A DNA stretch of 64,000 nt. Origin: Hydractinia symbiolongicarpus (taxonomy: Eukaryota; Cnidaria; Hydrozoa; Anthoathecata; Hydractiniidae). The stretch is from contig NC_079884.1 of NCBI RefSeq assembly GCF_029227915.1, positions 29,204,001-29,268,000 of the forward strand, given 5' to 3'. Of this stretch, positions 48,345 to 61,390 are shown piece after piece (the stretch's first letter is position 1; each line of letters begins with the position of its first letter). The notes beneath the pieces were generated by a model. It searched no databases and was not told where the DNA came from. It was given only the letters and a program-made list of their open reading frames with translations. A program made the translations under genes and the position numbers.

Positions 48345-49462
48345 TAAATAGGAACAGTTCCGAAGACCACATTTCATTGAATTTCTAGCGGTATAAGTCC
48401 GTTTGAGTTACAACGGTTCTGTCACATATTCGTACCAATATGTATTTAGCGATAGTATTCGGATATTACTAGGTTGCATCGCTTTTAACAGTGAAACGAT
48501 TGACTGTGGGACTTAATTGAACTGATTTTGGACTTTGACCTCATAAATGTGAAAGCGAGACAATTGGACTTCAAGAAATAACATTCTTCCTAATATGACA
48601 TGATTGCTGGAACTCAGCGATTACACTGGTCACTGTGGTAGCGCTTTATTACAAAATTAAGATAAACAAGTCATTCTTTACTGTGCGACCAATCCTAGCC
48701 GTTAGCTCGCGCTGAAGAAATAGAGACAGTTTCAAATACTACATTTCACTGACTTTCTAACGGTGTCAGTCTGTTTGAGTTACAACGGTTGCGTCACATA
48801 TTCGTACCAACATGTATTTAGCGATAGTATTCGGATATTGCTAGGTTGCATCGCTTTTAACAGTGAAACGCTTGACTGTGGGACTTATTTGAACTGATTT
48901 TGGACTTTGACCTTATAAATGTGATAAATGAGCTAGTTTGACTACAAGAAATAACATTCTTCTTAATTTGACATGATTGCTGGAACTCAGCGATTACAGT
49001 GGGCGCTGTGGTAGCACTTTATTGAAAAATTAAGACAAATAAGTCATTTTTTACTGTGGTACCAATCCTAGCCGTTAGCTCGCGCTGAAGAAATAGAGAC
49101 AGTTTCAAAAACTACCTTTCATTGACTTTCTAACGGTGTCAATCCGTTTGAGTTACAATGGTTGCGTCACATATTCGTACCAACATGTATTTGGTGATTT
49201 TCTTCCAATATTACTAAGTTGTATTGCTTTTAACAGTGAAACGATTAACTGTGGGAATAAATAGAACTGATTCTGGACAGTGATCTTATAAATGTGATAA
49301 ATCAGTCAATTGTTGTCCAAAGAATAACATTCTTCTTAATTTGACATGATTGCTGGAATTCAGCGAATACATTAGGCTCTGTGATAGCGCTTCATTTAAA
49401 AATTTAGATAAATAAGTCTTTTTTTGCTGTGGGACCAATCCTGGTCGTTAGCACGCGCTGAA

Positions 49463-52400
49463 TAAATAGGAACAGTTCCAAAGACCACATTTCATTGAAT
49501 TTCTAGCGGTATAAGTCCGTTTGAGTTACAACGGTTCTGTCACATATTCGTACCAATATGTATTTAACGATAGTATTCGGATATTACTAGGTTGCATCGC
49601 TTTTAACAGTGAAACGCTTGACTGTGGGACTCATTTGAACTGATTTTGGACTTTGACCTTTTAAATGTGATAAATGAGCTAGTTTGATTACAAGAAATAA
49701 CATTCTTCTTAATTTGACATGATTGCTGGAACTCAGCGATTACACTGGGCGCTGTGGTAGCACTTTATTAAAAAATTAAGATAAATAAGTAATTTTTTAC
49801 TGTGGGACCAATCCTAGCCGTTAGCTCGCGCTAAAGAAATAGAGACAGTTTTTAAAACTACCTTTCATTGACTTTCTAACGGTGTCAATCCGTTTGAGTT
49901 ACAACGGTTGCGTCACATATTCGTACCAACATGTAATTGGTGATTTTCTTGCGACATTACTAAGTTGTATTGCTTTTAACAGTGAAACGATTGACTGTGG
50001 GAATTAATAGAACTGATTCTGGACTGCGACCTTATAAATGTGATAAATGAGCCAATTGGTCTCCAAGGAATAACATTCTTCTTAATTTCACATGATTGCC
50101 GGAATTCATCGATTACATTAGGCTCTGTGGTAGCGCTTTATTACAAAATTAAGATAAACAAGTCATTCTTTACTGTGGGACCAATCCTAGCCGTTAGCTC
50201 GCGCTGAAGAAATAGAGACAGTTTCAAATACTACATTTCACTGACTTTCTAACGGTGTCAGTCCGTTTGAGTTACAACGGTTGCGTCACATATTCGTACC
50301 AACATATATTTAGCGATAGTATTCGGATGTTGCTAGTTTGCATCGCTTTTAACAGTGAAACGCTTGACTGTGGGACTTATTTGAACTGATTTTGGACTTT
50401 GACCTTATAAATGTGATAAATGAGCTAGTTTGACTACAAGAAATAACATTCTTCTTAATTTGACATGATTGCTGGAACTCAGCGATTACACTGGGCGCTG
50501 TGGTAGCACTTTATTAAAAAATTAAGATAAATAAGTCATTTTTTACTGTGGGACCAATCCTAGCCGTTAGCTCGCGCTGAAGAAATAGAGACAGTTTTTA
50601 AAACTACCTTTCATTGACTTTCTAACGGTGTCAATCCTTCTGAGTTACAACGGTTGCGTCACATATTCGTACCAACATGTATTTGGTCATTTTCTTGCGA
50701 TATTACTAAGTTGTGTTGCTTTTAACAGTGAAACGATTGACTGTGGGAATTAATAGAACTGATTCTGGACTGCGACCTTATAAATGTGATAAATGAGCCA
50801 ATTGGTCTCCAAGGAATAACATTCTTCTTAATTCCACATGATTGCCGGAATTCATCGATTACATTAGGCTCTGTGGTAGCGCTTTATATAAAAATTTAGA
50901 TAAATAAGTCTTTTCTTACTGTGGGACCAATCCTGGTCGTTAGCACGTGCTGAATAAATAGGAACAGTTCCAAAGACCACATTTCATTGAATTTCTAGCG
51001 GTATAAGTCCGTTTGAGTTACAACGGTTCTGTCACATATTCGTACCAATATGTATTTAGCGATAGTATTCGGATATTACTAGGTTGCATCGCTTTTAACA
51101 GTGAAACGCTTGACTGTGGGACTTAATTGAACTGATTTTGGACTTTGACCTTGTAAATGTGATAAATGAGCCAGTTTGACTACAAGAAATAACATTCCTC
51201 CTAATTTGACATGATTGCTGGAACTCAGCGATTACACTGGTCACTGTGGTAGCGCTTTATTACAAAATTAAGATAAACAAGTCATTCTTTACTGTGGGAC
51301 CAATCCTAGCCGTTAGCTCGCGCTGAAGAAATAGAGTCAGTTTCAGAAACTACATTTCATTTACTTTCTAACGGTGTCAATCCGTTTGAGTTACAGCGGT
51401 TGCGTCACATATTCGTACCAACATATATTTAGCGATATTTTTCCGCTACTACTAGGTTCCATCGCTTTTAACAGTGAAACGCTTGACTGTGGGACTTATT
51501 TGAACTGATTTTGGACTTTGCCCTTATAAATGTGATAAATGAGCTAGTTTGACTACAAGAAATAACATTCTTCTTAATTTGACATGATTGCTGGAACTCA
51601 GCGATTACACTGGTCACTGTGGTGGCGCTTTATTACAAAATTAAGATAAACAAGTCATTCTTTACTGTGGGACCAATCCTAGCCGTTAGCTCGCGCTAAA
51701 GAAATAGAGACAGTTTTTAAAACTACTTTTCATTGACTTTCTAGCGGTGTCAATCCGTTTGAGTTACAACGGTTGCGTCACATATTCGTACCAACATGTA
51801 ATTGGTGATTTTCTTGCGACATTACTAAATTGTATTGCTTTTAACAGTGAAACGATTGACTGTGGGAATTAATAGAACTGATTCTGGACTGCGACCTTAT
51901 AAATGTGATAAATGAGCCAATTGGTCTCCAAGGAATAACATTCTTCTTAATTTCACATGATTTCCGGAATTCATCGATTACATTAGGCTCTGTGGTAGCG
52001 CTTTATATTAAAATTTAGATAAATAAGTCTTTTCTTACTGTGGGACCAATCCTGGTCGTTAGCACGCGCTGAATAAATAGGAGCAGTTCCAAAGACCACA
52101 TTTCATTGAATTTCTAGCGGTATAAGTCCGTTTGAGTTACAACGGTTCTGTCACATATTCGTACCAATATGTATTTAACGATAGTATTCGGATATTACTA
52201 GGTTGCATCGCTTTTAACAGTGAAACGCTTGACTGTGGGACTTAATTGAAATGATTTTGGACTTTGACCTTGTAAATGTGATAAATGAGCCAGTTTGACT
52301 ACAAGAAATAACATTCCTTCTAATTTGACATGATTGCTGGAACTCAGCGATTACACTGGTCACTGTGGTAGCGCTTTATTACAAAAGTAAGATAAACAAG

Positions 52401-54308
52401 TCATTCTTTACTGTGGGACCAATCCTAGCCGTTAGCTCGCGCTGAAGGAATAGAGACAGTTTCAGAAACTACATTTCATTTACTTTCTAACGGTGTCAAT
52501 CCGTTTGAGTTACAGCGGTTGCGTCACATATTCGTACCAACATGTATTTAGCGATATTTTTCCGCTGCTACTAGGTTCCATCGCTTTTAACAGTGAAACG
52601 ATTGACTGTGGGACTTGATTGAACTGATTTTGGACTGTGACCTTAAAATGTGAAAGCAAGACAATTGCTCTTCAAGAAATAACATTCTTCCTAATTTGAC
52701 ATGATTGCTGGAACTCAGCGATTACACTGGTCACTGTGGTAGCGCTTTATTACAAAATTAAGATAAACAAGTCATTCTTTACTGTGGGACCAATCCTAGC
52801 CGTTAGCTCGCGCTGAAGAAATAGAGACAGTTGCAAATACTACATTTCACTGACTTTCTAACGGTGTCAGTCCGTTTGAGTTACAACGGTTGCGTCACAT
52901 ATTCGTACCAACATGTATTTGGTGATTTTCTTGCGATATTACTAAGTTGTGTTGCTTTTAACAGTGAAACGATTGACTGTGGGAATTAATAGAACTGATT
53001 CTGGACTGCGACCTTATAAATGTGATAAATGAGCCAATTGGTCTCCAAGGAATAACATTCTTCTTAATTCCACATGATTGCCGGAATTCATCGATTACAT
53101 TAGGCTCTGTGGTAGCGCTTTATATAAAAATTTAGATAAATAAGTCTTTCCTTACTGTGGGACCAATCCTGGTCGTTAGCACGCGCTGAATAAATAGGAA
53201 CAGTTCCGAAGACCACATTTCATTGAATTTCTAGCGGTATAAGTCCGTTTGAGTTACAACGGTTCTGTCACATATTCGTACCAATATGTATTTAGCGATA
53301 GTATTCGGATATTACTAGGTTGCATCGCTTTTAACAGTGAAACGATTGACTGTGGGACTTAATTGAACTGATTTTGGACTTTGACCTCATAAATGTGAAA
53401 GCGAGACAATTGGACTTCAAGAAATAACATTCTTCCTAATATGACATGATTGCTGGAACTCAGCGATTACACTGGTCACTGTGGTAGCGCTTTATTACAA
53501 AATTAAGATAAACAAGTCATTCTTTACTGTGCGACCAATCCTAGCCGTTAGCTCGCGCTGAAGAAATAGAGACAGTTTCAAATACTACATTTCACTGACT
53601 TTCTAACGGTGTCAGTCTGTTTGAGTTACAACGGTTGCGTCACATATTCGTACCAACATGTATTTAGCGATAGTATTCGGATATTGCTAGGTTGCATCGC
53701 TTTTAACAGTGAAACGCTTGACTGTGGGACTTATTTGAACTGATTTTGGACTTTGACCTTATAAATGTGATAAATGAGCTAGTTTGACTACAAGAAATAA
53801 CATTCTTCTTAATTTGACATGATTGCTGGAACTCAGCGATTACAGTGGGCGCTGTGGTAGCACTTTATTGAAAAATTAAGACAAATAAGTCATTTTTTAC
53901 TGTGGTACCAATCCTAGCCGTTAGCTCGCGCTGAAGAAATAGAGACAGTTTCAAAAACTACCTTTCATTGACTTTCTAACGGTGTCAATCCGTTTGAGTT
54001 ACAATGGTTGCGTCACATATTCGTACCAACATGTATTTGGTGATTTTCTTCCAATATTACTAAGTTGTATTGCTTTTAACAGTGAAACGATTAACTGTGG
54101 GAATAAATAGAACTGATTCTGGACAGTGATCTTATAAATGTGATAAATCAGTCAATTGTTGTCCAAAGAATAACATTCTTCTTAATTTGACATGATTGCT
54201 GGAATTCAGCGAATACATTAGGCTCTGTGATAGCGCTTCATTTAAAAATTTAGATAAATAAGTCTTTTTTTGCTGTGGGACCAATCCTGGTCGTTAGCAC
54301 GCGCTGAA
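49463..54308 (+). repeat. 13-mer unit (4846 bp), second tandem copy
   Basis: Starts: 49463, 49836, 50209, 50582, 50955, 51328, 51701, 52074, 52447, 52818, 53191, 53563, 53936. The order is as in the first copy. The length differs by one base because ccttaaaaatgtg (about 47795) has lost an A (ccttaaaatgtg, about 52642). Another difference is ccgctgctac versus ccgctactac. At 54309 the expected Ch is replaced by C* (ttagcgatag instead of ttaacgatag), which ends the duplication. Confidence 0.92.
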
Positions 54309-56547
54309 TAAATAGGAACAGTTCCAAAGACCACATTTCATTGAATTTCTAGCGGTATAAGTCCGTTTGAGTTACAACGGTTCTGTCACATATTCGTACC
54401 AATATGTATTTAGCGATAGTATTCGGATATTACTAGGTTGCATCGCTTTTAACAGTGAAACGCTTGACTGTGGGACTTAATTGAACTGATTTTGGACTTT
54501 GACCTTGTAAATGTGATAAATGAGCCAGTTTGACTACAAGAAATAACATTCCTCCTAATTTGACATGATTGCTGGAACTCAGCGATTACACTGGTCACTG
54601 TGGTAGCGCTTTATTACAAAATTAAGATAAACAAGCCATTCTTTACTGTGGGACCAATCCTAGCCGTTAGCTCGCGCTGAAGAAATAGAGTCAGTTTCAG
54701 AAACTACATTTCATTTACTTTCTAACGGTGTCAATCCGTTTGAGTTACAGCGGTTGCGTCACATATTCGTACCAACATGTATTTAGCGATATTTTTCCGC
54801 TACTACTAGGTTCCATCGCTTTTAACAGTGAAACGCTTGACTGTGGGACTTATTTGAACTGATTTTGGACTTTGCCCTTATAAATGTGATAAATGAGCTA
54901 GTTTGACTACAAGAAATAACATTCTTCTTAATTTGACATGATTGCTGGAACTCAGCGATTACACTGGTCACTGTGGTAGCGCTTTATTACAAAATTAAGA
55001 TAAACAAGTCATTCTTTACTGTGGGACCAATCCTAGCCGTTAGCTCGCGCTGAAGAAATAGAGACAGTTTCAAAAACTACATTTCATTTACTTTCTAACG
55101 GTGTCAATCCGTTTGTGTTACAACAGTTGCGTCACATATTTGTACCAACATTTATTTAGTGATTTTCTTCCGATAATACTAAGTTGTATTGCTTTTAACA
55201 GTGAAACGATTGACTGTGGGAATTAATAGAACTGATTCTGGACTGCGACCATATAAATGTGATAAATGAGCCAATTGGTCTCCAAGGAATAACATTCTTC
55301 TTAATTTGACATGATTGCCGGAATTCATCGATTACATTAGGCTCTGTGGTAGCGCTTTATATAAAAATTTAGATATATAAGTCTCTTCTTACAGTCTCGT
55401 CTTACAGTCTCTTCTTAGCACGTGCTGAATAAATAGGAACAGTTCCAAAGACCATATTTCATTGACTTTGTAGCGGTATAAGTCCGTTTGAGTTACAACG
55501 GTTCTGTCACATATTCGTACCAATATGTATTTAGCGATAGTATTCGGATATTACTAGGTTGCATCGCTTTTAACAGTGAAACGATTGACTGTGGGACTTA
55601 ATTGAACTGATTTTGGACTTTGACCTCATAAATGTGAAAGCGAGACAATTGGACTTCAAGAAATAACATTCTTCCTAATATGACATGATTGCTGGAACTC
55701 AGCGATTACACTGGTCACTGTGGTAGCGCTTTATTACAAAATTAAGATAAACAAGTCATTTTTTACTGTGCGACCAATCCTAGCCGTTAGCTCGCGCTGA
55801 AGAAATAGAGACAGTTTCAAATACTACATTTCACTGACTTTCTAACGGTGTCAGTCTGTTTGAGTTACAACGGTTGCGTCACATATTCGTACCAACATGT
55901 ATTTAGCGATAGTATTCGGATATTGCTAGGTTGCATCGCTTTTAACAGTGAAACGCTTGACTGTGGGACTTATTTGAACTGATTTTGGACTTTGACCTTA
56001 TAAATGTGATAAATGAGCTAGTTTGACTACAAGAAATAACATTCTTCTTAATTTGACATGATTGCTGGAACTCAGCGATTACAGTGGGCGCTGTGGTAGC
56101 ACTTTATTGAAAAATTAAGACAAATAAGTCATTTTTTACTGTGGTACCAATCCTAGCCGTTAGCTCGCGCTGAAGAAATAGAGACAGTTTCAAAAACTAC
56201 CTTTCATTGACTTTCTAACGGTGTCAATCCGTTTGAGTTACAATGGTTGCGTCACATATTCGTACCAACATGTATTTGGTGATTTTCTTCCAATATTACT
56301 AAGTTGTATTGCTTTTAACAGTGAAACGATTAACTGTGGGAATAAATAGAACTGATTCTGGACAGTGATCTTATAAATGTGATAAATCAGTCAATTGTTG
56401 TCCAAAGAATAACATTCTTCTTAATTTGACATGATTGCTGGAATTCAGCGAATACATTAGGCTCTGTGATAGCGCTTCATTTAAAAATTTAGATAAAAAA
56501 GTCTTTTTTTGCTGTGGGACCAATCCTGGCCGTTAGCACACGCTGAA
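54309..56547 (+). repeat. 6-monomer block, partial third copy of the 13-mer end (2239 bp)
   Basis: Starts: 54309 C*, 54682 E*, 55055 N, 55430 C*/F-like, 55802 A-like, 56175 J-prime. The last three repeat 53191-54308 with an offset of 2239 bp and share ctgtgcgacc, ctgtggtacc and gataaatcagtcaattgttg. The first two match 50955-51700 (offset 3354). The block is therefore stitched from two parts of the 13-mer around one unusual monomer (N). Confidence 0.88.
55055..55429 (+). repeat. Type N monomer (375 bp) with an internal 13-bp microrepeat
   Basis: The unit has a beta-like head and tail and the 18-bp box variant atatttgtacc. Near its end the usual CTGTGGGACCAATCC box is absent. Instead GTCTCTTCTTACA (55381-55393), GTCTCGTCTTACA (55394-55406) and a partial third unit (55407-55417) run directly into agcacgtgctg. 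The replacement is only two bases longer than what it replaced, so monomer spacing is nearly unchanged. Confidence 0.9.
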
Positions 56548-59530
56548 TAAATAGGAACAGTTTCAAATACTACATTTCATTGACTTTCTAGCGGCATAAA
56601 TCTGTTTGAGTTACAACGGTTGTGTCACATATTAATACCAACATGTATTTAGCGATAGTATTCGGATATTACTAGGTTGCATCGCTTTTAACAGTGAAAC
56701 GCTTGACTGTGGGACTTAATTGAACTGATTTTGGACTTTGACCGTGTAAATGGGATAAATGAGCCAGTTTGACTACAAGAAATAACATTCTTCCTAATTT
56801 GACATGATTACTGGAACTCAGCGATTACACTGGTCACTGTGGTAGCGCTTTATTACAAAATTAAGATAAACAAGTAATTTTTTACTGTAGGACCAATCCT
56901 AGCCGTTGGCTCGCGCTGAATAAATAGGAACAGTTTCAAAGACTACATTTCATTTACTTTCTAACGGTGTCAATCCGTTTGTGTTACAACGGTTGCGTCA
57001 CATATTCGTACCAACATGTATTTGGTGATTTTCTTCCGATATTACTAAGTTGTATTGCCTTTAACAGTAAAACGATTGACTGTGGGAATTAATAGAACTG
57101 ATTCTGGACTGTGACCTTATAAATGTGATAAATGAGCCAATTGGTCTCCAAGAAATAACATTCTTCTTATATTGACATGATTGCTGGAATTCATCGATTA
57201 CATTAGGCTCTGTGGTAGCGCTTTATATAAAAATATAGATAAATAAGTCTTTTTTTGCTGTGGGACCAATCCTGTCCGTTAGCACGCGCTGAATAAATAG
57301 GAACAGTTTCAGAGACTACATTTCATTGACTTTCTAGCGGTATAAATCTGTTTGAGTTACAACGGTTCTGTCACATATTCGTACCAACATGTATTTAGCG
57401 ATAGTATTTGGATATTGCTAGGTTGCATCGCTTTTAACAGTGAAACGCTTGACTGTGGGACTTATTTGAACTGATTGTGGACTTTGACCTTATAACTGTG
57501 ATAAATGAGGCAGTTTGACTACAAGAAATAACATTCTTCTTAATTTGACATGATTGCTGGAATTCAGCGAATACATTAGGCTCTGTGATAGCGCTTTATT
57601 TAAAAATTTAGATAAATTAGTCTTTTTTTGCTGTGGGACCAATCCTGGCCGTTAGCACACGCTGAAGAAATAGAGACAGTTTCAGAAACTACATTTCATT
57701 TACTTTCTAACGGTGTCAATCCGTTTGAGTTACAACGGTTGCGTGACATATTCGTACCAATATGTATTTAGCGATATTTTTCCGCTACTACTAGGTTCCA
57801 TCGCTTTTAACAGTGAAACGCTTGACTGTGGGACTTATTTGAACTGATTTTGGACTTTGACCTTATAAATGTGATAAATGAGCTAGTTTGACTACAAGAA
57901 TTAACATTCTTCTTAATTTGACATGATTGCTGGAACTCAGCGATTACAGTGGGCGCTGTGGTAGCACTTTATTGAAAAATTAAGACAAATAAGTCATTTC
58001 TTACTGTGGGACCAATCCTAGCCGTTAGCTCGCGCTGAAGAAATAGAGACAGTTTCAAAAACTACCTTTCATTCACTTTCTAACGGTGTCAATCCATTTG
58101 AGTTACAACGGTTTCGTCACATATTCGTACCAACATGTATTTGGTGATTTTCTTCCGATATTACTAAGTTGTATTGCTTTTAACAGTGAAACGCTTGACT
58201 GTGGGACTTAATTGAACTGATTTTGGACTTTGCCCTTGTAAATGTGATAAATGAGGCAGTTTGACTACAAGAAATAACTTTCCTCCTAATTTGACATGAT
58301 TGCTGGAACTCAGCGATTACACTGGTTACTGTGGTAGCATTTTATTACAAAATTAAGATAAATAATCTTTTCTTACTGTGGGACCAATCCTAGCCGTTAG
58401 CTGGCGCTGAAGAAATAGAGACAGTTTCAGAAACTACATTTCATTTACTTTCTAACGGTGTCAATCCGTTTGAGTTACAACAGTTGCGTCACATATTCGT
58501 ACCAACATGTATTTGGTGATTTTCTTCCGATATTACTAAGTTTTATTGCTTTTAACAGTGAAACGATTGACTGTGGGAATAAATAGAACTGATTCTGGAC
58601 TGTGACTTTATAAATGTGATAAATGAGTCAATTGGTGTCCAAAGAATAACATTCTTCTTAATTTGACATGATTGCTGGAATTCAGTGAATACATTAGGCT
58701 CTGTGGTAGCGCTTTATTTAAAAATTAAGATAAACAAGTCATTTTTTACTGTGGGACCAATCCTAGCCGTTGGCTCGCGCTGAAGAAATAGAGACAGTTT
58801 AAAAAACTACATTTCACTGACTTTCTAACGGTGTCAATCCGTTTGAGTTACAACGGTTGCGTGACATATTCGTACCAATATGTATTTAGCGATATTTTTC
58901 CGCTACTACTAGGTTCCATCGCTTTTAACAGTGAAACGTTTGACTGTGGGACTTATTTGAACTGATTTTGGACTTTGACCTTATAAATGTGATAAATGAG
59001 CTAGTTTGACTACAAGAAATAACATTCTTCTTAATTTGACATGATTGCTGGAACTCAGCGATTACAGTGGGCGCTGTGGTAGCACTTTATTGAAAAATTA
59101 AGACAAATAAGTCATTTCTTACTGTGGGACCAATCCTAGCCGTTGGCTCGCGCTGAAGAAATAGAGACAGTTTCAAAAACTACCTTTCATTCACTTTCTA
59201 ACGGTGTCAATCCGTTTGAGTTACAACGGTTTCGTCACATATTCGTACCAACATGTATTTGGTGATTTTCTTCCGATATTACTAAGTTGTATTGCTTTTA
59301 ACAGTGAAACGATTGACTGTGGGAATAAATAGAACCGATTCTGGACTGTGACCTTATAAATGTGATAAATGAGTCAATTGGTCTCCAAGGAATAACATTC
59401 TTCTTATATTGACATGATTGCTGGAATTCATCGATTACATTAGGCTCTGTGGTAGCGCTTTATATAAAAATTTAGATAAATAAGTCTTTTCTTACTGTGG
59501 GACCAATCCTGGTCGTTAGCACGCGCTGAA
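56548..59530 (+). repeat. Mixed alpha/beta/gamma units with a 3-mer repeat (8 monomers)
   Basis: Starts: 56548, 56921, 57294, 57667, 58040, 58412, 58785, 59158. The unit at 57667 and its neighbour recur 1118 bp later (58785, 59158), sharing gcgtgacatattcg and attgaaaaattaagac. Several units are hybrids: 57294 is alpha then beta, 58040 is beta then alpha, and 57667 is gamma then alpha. The unit at 58040 is 372 bp because of a shortened aataatcttttc. Divergence between neighbours is greater than in the left blocks. Confidence 0.82.
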
Positions 59531-61390
59531 TAAATAGGAACAGTTCCAAAGACCATATATCATTGACTTTGTAGCGGTATAAGTCCGTTTGAGTTACAAC
59601 GGTTCTGTCACATATTCGTACCAATATGTATTTAGCGATAGTATTCGGATATTACTAGGTTGCATCGCTTTTAACAGTGAAACGCTTGACTGTGGGACTT
59701 AATTGAACTGATTTTGGACTTTGCCCTTGTAAATGTGATAAATGAGGCAGTTTGACTACAAGAAATAACTTTCCTCCTAATTTGACATGATTGCTGGAAC
59801 TCAGCGATTACACTGGTTACTGTGGTAGCATTTTATTACAAAATTAAGATAAATAAGTCTTTTCTTACTGTGGGACCAATCCTAGCCGTTAGCTCGCGCT
59901 GAAGAAATAGAGACAGTTTCAGAAACTACATTTCATTTACTTTCTAACGGTGTCAATCCGTTTGAGTTACAACAGTTGCGTCACATATTCGTACCAACAT
60001 GTATTTGGTGATTTTCTTCCGATATTACTAAGTTTTATTGCTTTTAACAGTGAAACGATTGACTGTGGGAATAAATAGAACTGATTCTGGACTGTGACTT
60101 TATAAATGTGATAAATGAGTCAATTGGTGTCCAAAGAATAACATTCTTCTTAATTTGACATGATTGCTGGAATTCAGTGAATACATTAGGCTCTGTGGTA
60201 GCGCTTTATTTAAAAATTTAGATAAATAAGTCTTTTTTTGCTGTGGGACCAATCCTGGCCGTTACCACGCGCGGAATAAATAGGAACAGTTTCAAAGACA
60301 ACATTTCATTGACTTTCTAGCGGTATAAATCTGTTTGAGTTACAACGGTTCTGTCACATATTCGTACCAACATGTATTTAGCGATAGTATTTGGATATTA
60401 CTAGATTGTATCGCTTTTAACAGTGAAACGCTTGACTGTGGGATTTAATTGAACTGATTTTGGACTTTCACCTTGTAAATGTGATAAATGAACCAGTTTG
60501 ACTACAAGAAATAACATTCTTCCTAATTTGACATAAATGCTGGAACTCAGCGATTACACTAGTCACTGTGGTAGCGCTTTATTACAAAATTAAGATAAAC
60601 AAGTCATTTTTTACTGTGGCACCAATCCTAGCCGTCGTCTCGCGCTAAAGAAATAGAGACAGTTTCAAAAACTACATGTCATTTACTTTCTAACGGTGTC
60701 AATCCGTTTGAGTTACAACGGTTGCGTCACATATTTGTACCAACATTTATTTAGTGATTTTCTTCCGATATTACTAAGTTGTATTGCTTTTAACAGTGAA
60801 ACGATTGACTGTGGGAATTATTAGAACTGATTCTCGACTGCGACCTTATAAATGTGATAAATGAGCCAATTGGTCTCCAAGGAATAACATTCTTCTTAAT
60901 TTGACATGATTGCTGGAATTCATTGATTACATTAGGCTCTGTGGTAGCGCTTTATTTAAAAATTTAGATAAATAAGTCTTGCTGTGGGATTAATCCTAGC
61001 CGTTAGCGCGCGCTGAAGATATAGAGACAGTTTCAAAAACTACCTTTCATTGACTTTCTAACGATGTCAATCCGTTTGAGTTACAACGGTTGCGTCACAT
61101 ATTCGTACCAACATGTATTTGGTGATTTTCTTCCGATATTACTAAGTTCTATTGTTTTTAACAGTGAAACGATTGACTGTGGGAAGAAATAAAACTGATT
61201 CTGGACTGTGACCTTATAAATGTGATAAATGAGTCAATTGGTGTCCAAAGAATAACATTCTTCTTAATTTGACATGATTGCTGAAATTCAGCGAATACAT
61301 TAGGCTCTGTGGTAGCGCTTTATTTAAAAATTTAGATATTTAAGTCTTTTTTTGCTGTGGGGCTAATCCTGGCCGTTAGCACGCGCGGAA
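59531..61390 (+). repeat. Alpha/beta alternating units (5 monomers)
   Basis: Starts: 59531 alpha, 59904 beta, 60277 alpha, 60650 beta, 61018 beta. The tail of 59531 and most of 59904 repeat 58200-58760 with an offset of about 1491 bp, sharing tgcccttgtaaatg, aactttcctcc and gttttattgc. The unit at 60650 is 368 bp: the T-run in gtctttttttgctg is cut to gtcttgctg at about 60976-60985. Its seam carries the full AGCGCGCGCT palindrome (61005-61014). Confidence 0.82.
61005..61014. other. Seam palindrome AGCGCGCGCT (perfect form)
   Basis: This 10-bp perfect palindrome is at the end of the 60650 unit. Most seams have the same core with one changed base at the fourth position: AGCTCGCGCT in alpha tails and AGCACGCGCT in beta tails. 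F tails have AGCGCGCGCG. The perfect palindrome may be ancestral, with each lineage fixed for its own single change. Confidence 0.6.

Larger units (their letters stand above)
44616..49462 (+). repeat. 13-mer unit (4847 bp), first copy
   Basis: Starts: 44616 Ch, 44989 B/A* hybrid, 45362 A*, 45735 B*, 46108 C*, 46481 E*, 46854 B, 47227 C-prime, 47600 E, 47972 A*/B* hybrid, 48345 C*/F-like, 48717 A-like, 49090 beta-like J-prime. It mixes the left-hand families (Ch, B, C-prime, E) with the starred families from 19760 on. Marker variants repeated 4847 bp later include tgatttccgg, aatccttctgag, tctttccttactg, ctgtgcgacc and ctgtggtacc. Confidence 0.92.
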
